A stretch of DNA of 64,000 bases from Actinopolyspora halophila DSM 43834 (GCF_000371785.1 NZ_AQUI01000002.1:1839276-1903275); one strand, 5' to 3'; counted from the stretch's first letter, positions 37,448-47,963 are shown. The notes: generated from the letters alone by a model not told the origin. A program made the numbers and translations.

Positions 37448-38523
37448 AGAGCATCCTCGTCGCCGCGGCCGTCGGTCTGGTCGTCTCCATTCTCTTCACC
37501 CCGTATCTCATCAAGGTCTTCTCGAAACAGGGCTTCGGCCAGGAGATCCGCGAGGAGGTGCAGAAGTCCCACTCGTCCAAGCGAGGGACCCCCACGATGG
37601 GGGGAATGGCGATCCTCGTCGCCATGTGGGTCGGATACCTGACGACTCATCTGACGGTGTCCGACGCGCTTCCCAGCATCACCGCGCTGTTGGTCCTCGG
37701 ACTGACCACGATGCTCGGTATCGTCGGGTTCCTGGACGACTTCATCAAGATCCGCAAGCGTCGCAACCTGGGACTGAACAAGACGGCGAAACTGGTCGGC
37801 CAGATGCTGGCCTCGGTCCTGTTCGCCGTGCTGGCCCTGCAGTTCGCCGACAGGAACGGTTTCACCCCCGCTTCGGACAACCTGTCGTTCATCCGTGACA
37901 TCAACGTGGTCTCCTTCGGCCTCATCGGTTTCGTGGTGTTCGCCTACATCGCCATCAGCGGCTGGTCCAACGCGGTGAACTTCACCGACGGCATGGACGG
38001 TCTGGCAGGAGGAACGGCCGCGATGGTGCTGGCCAGTTACGTACTGATCTCCTTCTGGCAGTTCCGCAACTCCTGCCAGCTGGCTTCCGAACTCGGGCCG
38101 GCCTGCTACCAGGTGCGTGATCCGCTGGACGTCGCCGTGGTGTCCGCGGCGGCCATGGGGTCCTGCGTGGGATTCCTCTGGTGGAACGCGGCACCGGCCA
38201 AGATCTTCATGGGCGATACCGGTTCGCTGGCCATCGGTGGGCTGGTCGCCGGGCTTTCGATGACGACCCGGACGGAACTGCTGATGATCGTCATCGGCGG
38301 TCTGTTCGTTGTCGAGGCCCTGTCGGTGGTGTTGCAGATCGTGGTTTTCCGTACCTCGCGCAGGCGGTTGTTCCGGATGGCGCCGTTCCACCATCACTTC
38401 GAACTGGCGGGGTGGGCCGAGACCTCGGTGATCATTCGGTTCTGGATACTGGGTGCGATCAGTTGCCTGTTCGGGGTGGGGCTGTTCTACGCCGACTGGC
38501 TGTCCCTGGCCGGCGGGACCTGA
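37444..38523 (+). CDS. mraY: Phospho-N-acetylmuramoyl-pentapeptide transferase
   Basis: MraY transfers phospho-MurNAc-pentapeptide to undecaprenyl (or decaprenyl) phosphate, forming lipid I. The 359-residue integral membrane protein has about ten helices and the conserved loops [31 protein letters not shown] (Asp pair), [27 protein letters not shown] and the [10 protein letters not shown] metal-site loop. GTG 37444 overlaps the murF stop. A gap of 107 bases follows before murD. Confidence 0.97.
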   Translation: MKSILVAAAVGLVVSILFTPYLIKVFSKQGFGQEIREEVQKSHSSKRGTPTMGGMAILVAMWVGYLTTHLTVSDALPSITALLVLGLTTMLGIVGFLDDFIKIRKRRNLGLNKTAKLVGQMLASVLFAVLALQFADRNGFTPASDNLSFIRDINVVSFGLIGFVVFAYIAISGWSNAVNFTDGMDGLAGGTAAMVLASYVLISFWQFRNSCQLASELGPACYQVRDPLDVAVVSAAAMGSCVGFLWWNAAPAKIFMGDTGSLAIGGLVAGLSMTTRTELLMIVIGGLFVVEALSVVLQIVVFRTSRRRLFRMAPFHHHFELAGWAETSVIIRFWILGAISCLFGVGLFYADWLSLAGGT

Positions 38524-38630
38524 TGGAGTCCGGTTGCGGGGCGTCCGAGCCGTGACGAGCGGACCGAGGGGGTTCGGGAAGCGGGCCGGCGCCGAACGGC
38601 ACATCTTTCACGTGGATCGTTGGTGAGGTC

Positions 38631-40052
38631 ATGAGCAAGGTGGGTGCACGAGTTCTGGTCGCCGGCGCCGGGGTGTCCGGCAGATCGGCGGCCGAGGCGT
38701 TACTCGCCGAGGGAGCCGCCGTCACGATCACGGACGCCTCCGAGGAACGGTTGGCTGACCTCTCCGAGTTGCGGCGACGCGGCGCGGAACTGTGCACTGC
38801 CCTGGCCGAGCCCCCGGCGGGAACCGATCTCGTGGTCACCAGTCCGGGATGGCGTCCGGACGCTCCGCTGCTCGAGACCGCGGCCTCCGCCGGGATCGAG
38901 GTGATCGGCGAGATCGAACTCGCCTGGCGGATCGACCGCGTGAGTTCCGCACCGGCCGTGTGGCTCGCCGTCACGGGAACGAACGGGAAGACCACCACGG
39001 TGGGCATGCTCGAGTCGGTCCTGCGTTCCGCGGGCCTCGACGCGGTCGCCTGCGGCAACGTCGGTCTGCCCGCCGTCGACGCCGTGCGCGCGGGACACGA
39101 GGTGCTGGCCGTGGAGTTGTCGAGCTTCCAGCTTCACTGGTCGAACACGCTGGCCCCGCACGCGGGGGTGGTACTCAACCTGGCCGACGACCATCTGGAC
39201 TGGCACGGTTCGCTGCACGCCTACGGTCTCGCCAAGTCGGCCGTCTACCGGGGGAACGTCTTCTCCGTGTACAACGTCGACGACGAGGCTTCGACGATGT
39301 TGGCCGAGAAGTACGCCACGGCGACCGCCGTCGGCATCACCACGGGCGAACCGGTGCCCGGACAGCTCGGTGTCGTGGGGGAGGAACTCCGCGACCGGGC
39401 TTTCCCCGAGGGTGGAGCGGACGGGGCCGGTTCCACGTCCCTCGCCGGGGTGGGCGACGTCCGTCAGGTGGGTGCGCACAACCTCTCCAACGCGCTCGCC
39501 GCCTGTGCGCTCGCCCGCGCCCACGGTGTTCCCCCCGCGGCCTGCTCCGCGGGGCTGCGCGACTTCGCTCCCGGTGAGCACCGTTCGGTCGTCGTGGGCG
39601 AATCCGACGAGGTGGTCTACGTCGACGACTCCAAGGCGACCAATCCGCACGCGGCCTCGGCCGCGCTGCGCGCGCACTCCAGCGTGGTGTGGATCGCGGG
39701 CGGGCTGCTGAAGGGCGCCGACGTAGACGAACTGGTGCGCAACCACGCGCGGCGCTTCCTGGCTGTCGTGCTCATCGGCACCGACAGCCGGATCATCGCC
39801 GACTCGTTACGGCGGAACGCTCCGGACGTCCCCGTGGTGAGCGTCCCCCCGGAACGCGAGTCGGCGATGTCGGAAGCCGTACGTCTGGCCGCCGACCACG
39901 CCGAATCGGGAGCGGCCGTGGTGCTGGCTCCGGCCGCGGCGTCGATGGACATGTACACCGACTACGCCCACAGGGGGCGGGAGTTCACCGAGTCCGTGCG
40001 CGCGTTGCTGGCCGAGTCCGACGCGGACCCGGTCGAACGGCACAGGGGGTGA
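38631..40052 (+). CDS. murD: UDP-N-acetylmuramoyl-L-alanine--D-glutamate ligase
   Basis: MurD adds D-glutamate to UDP-MurNAc-L-Ala. The 473-residue protein has the N-terminal uridine-binding Rossmann segment VLVAGAGVSGRSAAEALLAEGA, the ATP site VTGTNGKTTTVGML, ELSSFQLHW, NLADDHLDWHGS and the YVDDSKATNPHAASAAL block. ATG 38631 has GTGAGG a few bases before. The 107 bases upstream show no promoter that could be fixed. ftsW follows after six bases. Confidence 0.96.
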   Translation: MSKVGARVLVAGAGVSGRSAAEALLAEGAAVTITDASEERLADLSELRRRGAELCTALAEPPAGTDLVVTSPGWRPDAPLLETAASAGIEVIGEIELAWRIDRVSSAPAVWLAVTGTNGKTTTVGMLESVLRSAGLDAVACGNVGLPAVDAVRAGHEVLAVELSSFQLHWSNTLAPHAGVVLNLADDHLDWHGSLHAYGLAKSAVYRGNVFSVYNVDDEASTMLAEKYATATAVGITTGEPVPGQLGVVGEELRDRAFPEGGADGAGSTSLAGVGDVRQVGAHNLSNALAACALARAHGVPPAACSAGLRDFAPGEHRSVVVGESDEVVYVDDSKATNPHAASAALRAHSSVVWIAGGLLKGADVDELVRNHARRFLAVVLIGTDSRIIADSLRRNAPDVPVVSVPPERESAMSEAVRLAADHAESGAAVVLAPAAASMDMYTDYAHRGREFTESVRALLAESDADPVERHRG

Positions 40053-40058
40053 TCAGTC

Positions 40059-41501
40059 GTGGCGGCCGAGAACATCAGCGGCTCTCGTGGGCGAGGCAGC
40101 GGTTCTCGCGAGCGCGGCAGGCAGGGCGTCGGTGACGGTCTGCGCGGAGTGAGCTCGGCGCTGACCGCCTGGTTGACCAGGCCGCTCGCCTCGTTTCACC
40201 TGTTGCTCGCGGTGTTCGGGCTGTTGACGGCGTTCGGCCTGGTGATGGTGCTTTCCGCTTCCAGCGTGGAGTCGTTCAACAAGGAGGGCTCCTCCTACAG
40301 CATCTTCCTGAGCCATCTGGCGCACTGCCTGTTCGGCGCGGTGGGGTGCTACGTCGCCATGCGCATGCCCGTGTGGGCACTGCGTCGTTTCAGCCACGTG
40401 CTGTTGTTGATCTGCCTCCTGCTGCTCGTGCTCGTGCTCACCGGTCTGGGAGCGTCCGACAACGGGGCGCAGAGCTGGTTCGTGCTCGGCCCGATCTCGT
40501 TCCAGCCGGTGGAACCGGCCAAGATCGCCCTCGCGTTGTGGGGAGCGCACGTGCTGGTCACCAAACGTGCTCTGCTCGGGCAGTACCGGCACCTGCTCGT
40601 TCCGGTGGTCCCCGCGGCCCTGCTGATATTCGCCCTCGTGATGATGCAGCCGGACCTCGGTTCCACGGTGTTGCTGGGCGTGGTGCTGCTCGCGCTCCTG
40701 TGGTTCGCGGGGGCTCCGCTGCGACTGTTCAGCGCGGTCCTGCTGGGAGGCGTCACGGCCGCCACGGTGCTGATCGCCGTTGGGGGCTATCAGATGGGCC
40801 GGGTAACTTCGTTCCTGAACCCGGGGGCCGATCCCCAGGGGGCCGGTTTCCAGTCGAACCAGGCTTTGCTGGCTCTCGCGGACGGCGGACTGTTCGGCGA
40901 GGGACTCGGGCGTGGTTGGTCCAAGTGGCAGTACCTGCCGGAGGCCGACAACGACTTCATCTTCGCGGTGCTCGGGGAGGAACTCGGGTTCGTCGGTTGC
41001 GCCGTGGTGCTGGTCCTGTTCGGCACCGTCGCCTACGTGGGGATGCGGATCGCCAGCCGCAACACCGATCCGTGGATCAGGCTGGTCGCGGCGACCCTGA
41101 CCACGTGGTTGGTGGCCCAGGCGGCCATCAACATCGGCTATGTGGTCGGGCTGCTCCCCGTCACGGGGCTTCCGCTGCCGTTGATCTCCTCGGGAGGCAG
41201 CTCCGTGGTCACGACGATGATCGTCTTCGGGCTGCTGGCCAACTGCGCCAGGCACGAGCCCGAGGCCATCGCAGCGTTGCGCTCCCTGGGTCCGGGCAGG
41301 GTCGGAAGACTGCTGCGCCTTCCCACCCCTACTCCGTACCGGCCTCCGGCGTCACGGCGTTCGAACAACAACACGACCGCCAAACAACGCGGCCCCCAGC
41401 CCGCCAAGCCTTCCGGGAAGTCGGGGACCGGTGGTTCGCGAGCGGAAAAGCAACGACAAAGCGCAGCACGGGGTCCGAGAAGGACCCGCTCGGCACGATG
41501 A
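40059..41501 (+). CDS. ftsW: Septal peptidoglycan glycosyltransferase FtsW
   Basis: FtsW is the SEDS-family polymerase that works with PbpB at the septum. The 480-residue protein has a charged N-terminal tail, ten predicted membrane helices, and the SEDS marks FQPVEPAKIALALW, LVMMQPDLGSTVLL, NQALLALADGGLFGEGLG and LPLPLISSGGSSVV. The C-terminal tail of about 75 residues is rich in Pro, Ser, Lys and Arg. GTG 40059 has AGGGGG before it. murG follows after 106 bases with its own ribosome binding site. Confidence 0.96.
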   Translation: MAAENISGSRGRGSGSRERGRQGVGDGLRGVSSALTAWLTRPLASFHLLLAVFGLLTAFGLVMVLSASSVESFNKEGSSYSIFLSHLAHCLFGAVGCYVAMRMPVWALRRFSHVLLLICLLLLVLVLTGLGASDNGAQSWFVLGPISFQPVEPAKIALALWGAHVLVTKRALLGQYRHLLVPVVPAALLIFALVMMQPDLGSTVLLGVVLLALLWFAGAPLRLFSAVLLGGVTAATVLIAVGGYQMGRVTSFLNPGADPQGAGFQSNQALLALADGGLFGEGLGRGWSKWQYLPEADNDFIFAVLGEELGFVGCAVVLVLFGTVAYVGMRIASRNTDPWIRLVAATLTTWLVAQAAINIGYVVGLLPVTGLPLPLISSGGSSVVTTMIVFGLLANCARHEPEAIAALRSLGPGRVGRLLRLPTPTPYRPPASRRSNNNTTAKQRGPQPAKPSGKSGTGGSRAEKQRQSAARGPRRTRSAR

Positions 41502-41607
41502 GCGGAAACGGTCGTGCACGATTCCGTTCGCCTGCCGGGGAGACACGTGAAAGCGGCGGCGAAAGCGCACGACGCCGCATGCACCCCGAGTTACGAGGAG
41601 GACTTCG

Positions 41608-42750
41608 TTGAGCACACAGCAACCGGACTACCCCGCCGGCCGAGAGGGCTCGTCCGCCCCGGATCAGAAGGGGCCGACCGTGGTCGTCGCGGGCGGAGGC
41701 ACGGCCGGACACATAGAACCGGCGATGGCCCTGGCCGACGCGGTGCGCAGGATCCGTCCGGACGCTCGCGTGGTGGCGCTCGGCACGGAACGTGGACTGG
41801 AGACCGACATCGTGCCGAAGAGGGGGTACCAGCTCGAACTCGTTCCCCCGGTGCCGATGCCCCGGAAAGCCAGCCCGGAGCTGTTCCGGATGCCGCTGAA
41901 GGTCCGTGATTCGGTCCGCCGGACCCGTGAGGTTCTGGACCGGGTGGGGGCCGATGTGGTCGTCGGTTTCGGTGGTTACGTCTCCCTGTCGGCGTACCTC
42001 GGAGCCAGGGGCAGGGTCCCGATCGTCGTGCACGAGGCCAACGCACGGGCCGGACTGTCCAACAAGATCGGAGCACGTCTGGCGGAGCGCGTGCTGGCCG
42101 CTGTGCCGGACAGTGGCTTACCCGGAGCGAGCACCATAGGGATCCCGCTGCGGGAGTCGATCACCACGCTGGACCGTGCCGCGCTGCGGGAACGGGCGCG
42201 GGCCCACTACGGTCTGGACCCCCGTGCCCCCACGGTGCTCGTTTTCGGTGGTTCGCAGGGTGCGCAGACGTTGAACACCGCTTTCTCCGGGGCGGCCGAC
42301 GCGCTCGGACGGGCCGGAATAGGGGTGCTGCACGCGCACGGCCCGAAGAACACCGTCGCGGTGCAGGAAGTGGCGGGGGCACCTCCCTACGTGCCCGTGC
42401 CCTATCTCGAGCGGATGGACCTGGCCTACGCCGCGGCCGATCTCGTTGTCTGCCGCTCCGGTGCCATGACGGTGGCCGAGGTCTCCGCCGCGGGACTGCC
42501 CGCGGTGTTCGTGCCGTTGCCCCACGGGAACGGGGAACAGGCACTGAACGCCCAGCCCGTCGTCAGCGCGGGCGGAGCGCGGATGATCACCGACGAGGAA
42601 CTGACGCCACAGCGTGTCATCGAGGAAGTGCTACCTTTGGCAGGCGATCCCGACATGCTGGCACGGATGAACCGCGCGACGCTGGAGAGCGGCCACCGAG
42701 AAGCCGATCGGGTGCTGGCCAAAACCGTACTGGAGGTGGCCGAGCAGTGA
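41608..42750 (+). CDS. murG: Lipid II-forming N-acetylglucosaminyltransferase
   Basis: MurG adds GlcNAc to lipid I on the inner membrane face. The 380-residue protein has the donor/acceptor loop [59 protein letters not shown] and the C-terminal [25 protein letters not shown]-GlcNAc site. The TTG at 41608 is chosen because GAGGAGG stands seven bases upstream and no better start exists before the GGGTAGH loop. The stop overlaps murC (GTGA). Confidence 0.95.
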   Translation: MSTQQPDYPAGREGSSAPDQKGPTVVVAGGGTAGHIEPAMALADAVRRIRPDARVVALGTERGLETDIVPKRGYQLELVPPVPMPRKASPELFRMPLKVRDSVRRTREVLDRVGADVVVGFGGYVSLSAYLGARGRVPIVVHEANARAGLSNKIGARLAERVLAAVPDSGLPGASTIGIPLRESITTLDRAALRERARAHYGLDPRAPTVLVFGGSQGAQTLNTAFSGAADALGRAGIGVLHAHGPKNTVAVQEVAGAPPYVPVPYLERMDLAYAAADLVVCRSGAMTVAEVSAAGLPAVFVPLPHGNGEQALNAQPVVSAGGARMITDEELTPQRVIEEVLPLAGDPDMLARMNRATLESGHREADRVLAKTVLEVAEQ

Positions 42751-44252
42751 GCGGTGACGCAGCCGGCGGACGGAGTTCCGCGGAGGAGGCGCTCGCACCG
42801 AGGACGGACGAGTTGCTCTCCCACCTGCATCTGGTCGGCATCGGCGGGGCGGGCATGAGCGGAATCGCTCGTATCCTGCTGGCCAGGGGAGAGCGGGTTT
42901 CCGGCTCGGACGCCCGCGACTCCCGCACCGTGCTCGCGCTGCGGACCCAGGGAGCCAGGGTCGGGATCGGCCATCACGAGGACAACCTGGACCAGTACAC
43001 GGACCCGCCGAGCGCCGTGGTCGTGTCCACGGCGATCGATGCGGAGAATCCGGAACTGGTGGGGGCACGTGACCGTGGCATCCCCGTTCTGGGGCGCGCC
43101 GAGGCGTTGGCCGCGCTGATGCGTGATCACCGGGTCGCCTGCGTGACCGGCACCCACGGGAAGACCTCCACGACTTCGATGCTCACGGTGGCCCTGCAGC
43201 ACTGCAGGCTCGACCCGTCCTTCGCGATCGGTGGCGATCTCAACGACTCGGGGGCGAACGCCCATCACGGCGACGGAGGCGTGTTCGTGGCCGAAGCCGA
43301 CGAGAGCGACGGGTCCTTCCTCGTGTTCTCGCCCGAGATCGCCGTGGTTACCAACGTGGAACCCGATCACCTCGACCACCACGGCACCATCGAGGCATAC
43401 ACCGAGGTGTTCGAGAGGTTCGTCGAGCGTGTCGAGCCGGGTGGGGTCCTGATCGCCGGAGTGGATGATCCCGGTGCGGCGGCCCTCGCCGACCGGGCCG
43501 AAAACGCCGGTTTCCGTGTTCGTCGTTACGGTTCCACCGTCGTGGGCGACGACGACGCACGACTCGTCGAGTATCACCCGCGCCACGGCAGGAGCCTGGT
43601 CGAGTTGCGGCTCGGCGAAGGTGGCGTCACCCGGTCCGTGGAGTTGTTCGTCTCCGTGCCGGGGGAGCACATGGCCGGCAACGCGGTGGCGGCGTTGCTC
43701 GCGGGACTCGAGTTGGGGGCGCCGTTGGACGGGTTGCTGGAAGGGCTGGCCGCGTTCGGCGGGGTGCGCCGTCGTTTCGAGTTCAAGGGCAGGGCCGACG
43801 GGGTGCGCGTCTACGATGACTACGCCCATCACCCCACGGAGGTGCGTGTGCAGCTGCGCGCCGCCCGTACCGAGGTGGACTCCGGCAGGCTCGTCGTGGT
43901 TTTCCAGCCGCATTTGTTCTCCAGGACCGCTGCTTTCGCCGAGGAGTTCGCCGAGGCGCTGGCCCTGGCCGACGAGGTGGTGGTGCTCGATGTGTACGGA
44001 GCGCGGGAACAACCGCAGCCCGGTGTTTCCGGGGAGTTGATCTCCGAGGCCGTGCCCCTTCCCCTGGAGCGGGTGCACTACGAGCCGTCGATGACCGAGG
44101 TGCCCCTCCGGATCGCCGAGTTGGTTCGCCCCGGTGACGTCGTGCTGACCATGGGCGCGGGCGATGTCACCATGCTCGGTCCGGAGATCCTGACCGAAGT
44201 GGGCAACCGGAGCACGACGCGATCGGAACCGAGTGACACGGAGCCGTCATGA
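42747..44252 (+). CDS. murC: UDP-N-acetylmuramate--L-alanine ligase
   Basis: MurC adds L-alanine to UDP-MurNAc, the first peptide step. The 501-residue protein has [18 protein letters not shown], the ATP site [38 protein letters not shown], and [15 protein letters not shown] 42747 overlaps the murG stop; the stop overlaps ftsQ (ATGA). With MurD, MurE and MurF it gives the full set of Mur ligases in one cluster; murB and ddl are not in the window. Confidence 0.96.
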   Translation: MSGDAAGGRSSAEEALAPRTDELLSHLHLVGIGGAGMSGIARILLARGERVSGSDARDSRTVLALRTQGARVGIGHHEDNLDQYTDPPSAVVVSTAIDAENPELVGARDRGIPVLGRAEALAALMRDHRVACVTGTHGKTSTTSMLTVALQHCRLDPSFAIGGDLNDSGANAHHGDGGVFVAEADESDGSFLVFSPEIAVVTNVEPDHLDHHGTIEAYTEVFERFVERVEPGGVLIAGVDDPGAAALADRAENAGFRVRRYGSTVVGDDDARLVEYHPRHGRSLVELRLGEGGVTRSVELFVSVPGEHMAGNAVAALLAGLELGAPLDGLLEGLAAFGGVRRRFEFKGRADGVRVYDDYAHHPTEVRVQLRAARTEVDSGRLVVVFQPHLFSRTAAFAEEFAEALALADEVVVLDVYGAREQPQPGVSGELISEAVPLPLERVHYEPSMTEVPLRIAELVRPGDVVLTMGAGDVTMLGPEILTEVGNRSTTRSEPSDTEPS

Positions 44253-44995
44253 GGGAGGCGGGGCGAGGGCGTTCCTCCGGGGGACGTACGAGCTCGCGGA
44301 CACGGGGACGCCGTGACGGGAACGAGCCCTCGGGCGGGTTCCGGGTCGGCCGATGGGTCGTTCTCGTCTCGCTCGCTCTGATCACCACGGGTACCGTGCT
44401 CGTCTTCTTCACCCCGGTTCTCGGAGTTCGTTCGGTGCGGGTGAGCGGTACCGAGGTGCTCGAATCGACCCGGGTGAGCCGGGTGGCCTCCATCGACGAG
44501 GGCACTCCGATAGTGCGCGTGGACCGCGCGGCCGTCCGCGAACGGGTGGCGGGGATCTCCCGAGTGGAATCCGTCGGTGTGCGGGTGGTTTGGCCCTCGA
44601 CCGTGCGGGTTCGTGTCGTGGAGCGTGAACCGGTCCTGTTCGAACGGATCCCCGACGGTGTCAGACTGGTCGACGACAACGGGGTCGGTTTCGCGGAGGT
44701 GACCGAACCGCCCAGGGAAATGCCCGAACTCCGCCTTCCGGAGGACGATGGCAGGCAACGGACCGAAGACGCGATCACGGCGTTCACTTCGTTGGACGAG
44801 AAGGTCCGTAAGCAGGTTCGGGTGGTGGAGCTCGACGGATCCGGTCGGGTACGGCTGCTGTTGACGCGGGAACGCACCGTCGAGTGGGGCAGCGCGCGCG
44901 AGTCGGAGCTCAAGGCCGCGGTGCTTCCCGCACTGCTCACCAGGCAGGGCCGGGTTTACGACGTCACGGCTCCGGAATTGCCCACCGTGTCCTGA
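44249..44995 (+). CDS. ftsQ: Cell division protein FtsQ
   Basis: FtsQ is a single-span protein of the FtsQ-FtsB-FtsL complex. The 248-residue protein has an Arg/Gly-rich cytoplasmic tail, one membrane helix ([19 protein letters not shown], about 33-53), a POTRA domain ([18 protein letters not shown] and the [18 protein letters not shown] strand-turn) and an FtsQ/DivIB domain ending [12 protein letters not shown] overlaps the murC stop. It is the last gene of this run: a gene on the other strand follows instead of ftsZ. Confidence 0.94.
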   Translation: MREAGRGRSSGGRTSSRTRGRRDGNEPSGGFRVGRWVVLVSLALITTGTVLVFFTPVLGVRSVRVSGTEVLESTRVSRVASIDEGTPIVRVDRAAVRERVAGISRVESVGVRVVWPSTVRVRVVEREPVLFERIPDGVRLVDDNGVGFAEVTEPPREMPELRLPEDDGRQRTEDAITAFTSLDEKVRKQVRVVELDGSGRVRLLLTRERTVEWGSARESELKAAVLPALLTRQGRVYDVTAPELPTVS

Positions 44996-45078
44996 CCCGC
45001 TCGCCTCGGCAAGCGCACGGGTGTGTTCCGGACGGAGGGCCCGGAAGTGCCTCGAAGTTCCTCACCGGCGGGAAGCAG

Positions 45079-45768
45079 TCAGCTCACGCCGGTGTAGAGG
45101 TGGTACTCGGTTTCCAGCGAACCCAGCGTCACCGGAACAGCACGTTGTTCCACGGAACCGAAGACCTCGCGGACGGACTCGGCCAGTTCGGGAGCCGGTG
45201 CGGACGACCAGACGGCCAGCAGTCCGCCGGGACTGAGCTTGTCACGGCACTGTCGCAGAAAGCTCGTTCCGTACACGGAAGCGTTCTCGGAACGCACCAG
45301 GTACCCGGGGCCGTTGTCCACGTCGAGCAGAACGATGTCCAGGGTGGAGTCCTGCTGTCCGGACACCGATTCGGCGATTTCCGCGGTGTGCAATGCCACG
45401 CGCTCGTCGAGGCGGTCGGCTGCGACTTCGGGCACCAGCCCCTGCAGGAACCATTCCACGACCGCCGGTTCGATCTCGGACACGACAACACTGTCGACAT
45501 CGGAGTAACCGAGTACCTCGTGCAGCGTGAATCCGAGACCGAGACCACCGATGAGTACCCTTGTGCCGCCTCGTGAGGGTTTCCGGGCCCCGAGGAACGC
45601 GTCGAGGGCGTTGCGGGCCAGCGCGCGTTCACTGGCCGTGTGCGCGGTGTCCATGACGAACACGCCGTTGACCCGCAGTTCGAGCGTTCCGTCCTCCCGG
45701 CGCGACAACACCGTCTCGCCACGAGGGGAGTGCGCTGTCGCCACCCGTTCACCTGCCACGGTTGACAC
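45079..45768 (-). CDS. Spermidine-synthase-like protein
   Basis: About 229 residues with a Rossmann methyltransferase-like core of the polyamine aminopropyltransferase superfamily: VLIGGLGLGFTLHEVL for the nucleotide loop, SEIEPAVVEWF, and IVLLDVDNGPGYLV where true spermidine synthases have an Asp-rich gate. The product in vivo is unclear, because many actinobacterial members are not proven polyamine enzymes. The start is uncertain: the minus-strand AGGAAGG stands near GTG 45771/45768, and GTG 45759 is possible. The gene sits between ftsQ and ftsZ on the opposite strand. Confidence 0.75.
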   Translation of the reverse strand: MSTVAGERVATAHSPRGETVLSRREDGTLELRVNGVFVMDTAHTASERALARNALDAFLGARKPSRGGTRVLIGGLGLGFTLHEVLGYSDVDSVVVSEIEPAVVEWFLQGLVPEVAADRLDERVALHTAEIAESVSGQQDSTLDIVLLDVDNGPGYLVRSENASVYGTSFLRQCRDKLSPGGLLAVWSSAPAPELAESVREVFGSVEQRAVPVTLGSLETEYHLYTGVS

Positions 45769-46233
45769 CACCCTTCCTGTCGCGGTCCGGTGCGATTGTC
45801 CTCCGTGGCGGTCGGTGTCCGCGCGGGATCCCGGTGTACGGGAAAACACCGGTCTCGCACTGCTGCCTGAAGTTTCCTACTCCCTCGTCGTGGGTAGTCG
45901 CTCGGCGGCGCCGGTTGCCCGGATGGGAGTTTCGGCGCTGCCGGAACTGAAAGCACCACGTCGGTCAGCGACACGACAGGAAGGTGTCGATCAACGGGGA
46001 ACGTGTCCGGAAAGTGGAGAACATCCCACCTCGCCTCCTTCGTGGACCGACCACGATGGACGTCGCCCGTTCCGAAGCCCTTCGCGGTACGGTGTGAACC
46101 GTGGTCGTGATACGGCGGAATGAATGCGTTCGAGGTGTCGTGGTGTGGGGCGCGGGCACTTCCTAGGCGTTGAGACGGCGTTCGTGGCGGGACGGTGTCG
46201 GCGACACGCGACAGTGGCCATCGGCGTGGCTGC
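45769..46233. other. Intergenic region upstream of the ftsZ promoter elements
   Basis: About 465 bases between the spermidine-synthase-like gene and the ftsZ upstream elements. No convincing gene is present; the long open frames here are GC-rich accidents. No clear operator or repeat was noticed in this part. Confidence 0.45.
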
Positions 46234-46263
46234 TGGACTAGTCCCGGCCGCGATGCCTAACGT
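46234..46263 (+). promoter_or_regulatory. Distal ftsZ promoter candidate
   Basis: TGGACT (46234-46239), an 18-bp spacer and TAACGT (46258-46263) form a plausible promoter about 140 bases before ftsZ. TAACGT is exactly six bases before ATG 46270, so the transcript would start at that ATG. Confidence 0.45.
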
Positions 46264-46269
46264 CCGATC

Positions 46270-46302
46270 ATGTACGGGGTTGACAGTGAGCCAATCGCGT
46301 AG
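46270..46302 (+). CDS. Leaderless 10-codon upstream ORF before ftsZ
   Basis: ATG 46270 opens MYGVDSEPIA and stops at TAG 46300. It fits the leaderless TAnnnT-N6-ATG pattern seen for several genes here. It may affect ftsZ expression or be a by-product of the promoter; nothing else supports translation. Confidence 0.3.
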   Translation: MYGVDSEPIA

Positions 46303-46305
46303 CCG
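46280..46305 (+). promoter_or_regulatory. Proximal ftsZ promoter candidate
   Basis: A perfect -35 TTGACA at 46280-46285 is followed by TAGCCG at 46300-46305 with a short 14-bp spacer; other -10 choices are worse. It overlaps the 10-codon ORF. Actinobacterial ftsZ genes often have several promoters. Confidence 0.35.
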
Positions 46306-46409
46306 TTGATCGGCGGCACGACCACGGGGCGCCAACCGGCGTCCGCGAACAGGACCGGCCAGGTCCACCACAGCGAGCGCTTCAGCCACGACCAGGAAGG
46401 CGGATGACG

Positions 46410-47963
46410 ATGACGCCCCCGCACAACTACCTCGCGGTGATTAAAGTCGTCGGCATCGGTGGCGGCGGTGTAAACGCCGTGAATCGGATGATCGAGGTCG
46501 GGCTCAAAGGCGTCGAGTTCATCGCGGTGAACACCGACGCACAGGCCCTCCTGATGTCGGATGCCGACGTCAAGCTCGATATCGGCCGTGAGCTGACGCG
46601 CGGACTGGGTGCCGGTGCGGCACCTGATGTCGGCTATCAGGCAGCCGACGATCACAAGGACGAGATCGAGGAGGTACTCAAGGGCGCCGACATGGTCTTC
46701 GTCACCGCCGGTGAGGGTGGTGGGACCGGTACCGGTGGCGCCCCGGTGATCGCCTCCGTCGCGCGCAAACTGGGCGCGCTGACCATCGGTGTGGTTACCC
46801 GTCCGTTCTCCTTCGAGGGCAAGCGCAGGGCGTCCCAGGCGGAACAGGGGATAAAGGACCTGCGGGACGAGTGCGACACGCTGATCGTCATCCCGAACGA
46901 CCGGCTGCTGCAGCTCGGCGACATCGGCGTGAGCCTCATGGACGCCTTCCGGTCCGCCGACGAGGTGCTGCTTTCCGGTGTTCAGGGCATTACGGACCTG
47001 ATCACCACTCCAGGTTTGATCAACCTGGACTTCGCCGACGTGAAAAGCGTCATGTCGGACGCGGGCAGCGCCCTGATGGGGATCGGTTCGGCCAGAGGTG
47101 AGGGCAGAGCGGTGGAGGCTGCCCAGAAGGCGATCAACTCCCCGTTGCTCGAGGCTTCCATGGAGGGAGCCCACGGTGTTCTGCTGGCCATCGCGGGTGG
47201 TTCCGATCTCGGGCTGTTCGAGATCAACGAGTCCGCCTCGTTGGTGCAGGAGTCCGCGCATCCGGAGGCGAACATCATCTTCGGCACGGTCATCGACGAC
47301 TCCCTCGGGGACGAGGTCAGGGTGACCGTGATCGCGGCGGGCTTCGACGCCGGAGCACCGACCCACAAGAAGCTGGATCCGGACAAGGTCGGGTCCCGCG
47401 ACGAGTCCGAGGACGCGGTCGTGGGGAAGGGCCAGGTGGTCGACGGCCAGGCGGAGCCGGTTCAGCAGCAGCAGGAGGCACCGCAGCAGGTTTCCGGGCA
47501 GCGCCCGGGCGTCGGTGAGCAGGCGGGCCGCACCGAGGCCGTCGCGGACGAGCGCCCCTACCGCCCTTCGGGGCAGGAGGAGCCCGCGCAGTCTCCCGGG
47601 GAGTCCGAACGGACGAGCGTGCTCGGCAACGCACGTGGCCCGATGCCCTCCGGAGGGGACAGCGGAGCTGCCGCTGCCGACGCCGAGCGTTCGGAACAGC
47701 ACTTCGGGACGGGCGAACAGCGTTCCGGGCAACCCGGTGCAGGCCCCATCGGCAACGACGGATCCACGATCTCCGGGGAGCAGCAGGGTGGGGGTGCGCA
47801 GCGGCCCACGGGCGGTTACCCGGCCAACCCCAACGCGAATTCCGCCGCGAACCCCACCGCGAATTCCACCGGATTCGGTGGATCGTTGCTCGGGCGTTCG
47901 CGCAACCAGAACGACGACGACAACGACGACGAGGTGGACATCCCGCCGTTCATGCGGCGGTGA
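46410..47963 (+). CDS. ftsZ: Cell division GTPase FtsZ
   Basis: FtsZ polymerises at midcell and recruits the divisome. The 517-residue protein has the tubulin signature GGGTGTGG at 103-110, NTDAQALLMSDAD, VVTRPFSFEGKRR and the T7-loop region (NLDFADVKSVMSDAGSALMG). After about residue 320 comes a long linker (about 185 residues rich in Gln, Gly, Pro, Asn and acidic residues), longer than in mycobacteria, and the C-terminal peptide DDEVDIPPFMRR that binds SepF. ATG 46410 is preferred: AGGAAGG is nine bases away and the protein then begins MTPPHNYLAVIK as in mycobacteria; ATG 46404 is possible. Confidence 0.97.
   Translation: MTPPHNYLAVIKVVGIGGGGVNAVNRMIEVGLKGVEFIAVNTDAQALLMSDADVKLDIGRELTRGLGAGAAPDVGYQAADDHKDEIEEVLKGADMVFVTAGEGGGTGTGGAPVIASVARKLGALTIGVVTRPFSFEGKRRASQAEQGIKDLRDECDTLIVIPNDRLLQLGDIGVSLMDAFRSADEVLLSGVQGITDLITTPGLINLDFADVKSVMSDAGSALMGIGSARGEGRAVEAAQKAINSPLLEASMEGAHGVLLAIAGGSDLGLFEINESASLVQESAHPEANIIFGTVIDDSLGDEVRVTVIAAGFDAGAPTHKKLDPDKVGSRDESEDAVVGKGQVVDGQAEPVQQQQEAPQQVSGQRPGVGEQAGRTEAVADERPYRPSGQEEPAQSPGESERTSVLGNARGPMPSGGDSGAAAADAERSEQHFGTGEQRSGQPGAGPIGNDGSTISGEQQGGGAQRPTGGYPANPNANSAANPTANSTGFGGSLLGRSRNQNDDDNDDEVDIPPFMRR

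Noticed and set aside
38602-38620. TTTCACGTGGA before murD as a parS half-site
   Set aside because: Only one arm matches; the other arm has several mismatches, so it is not a palindrome.
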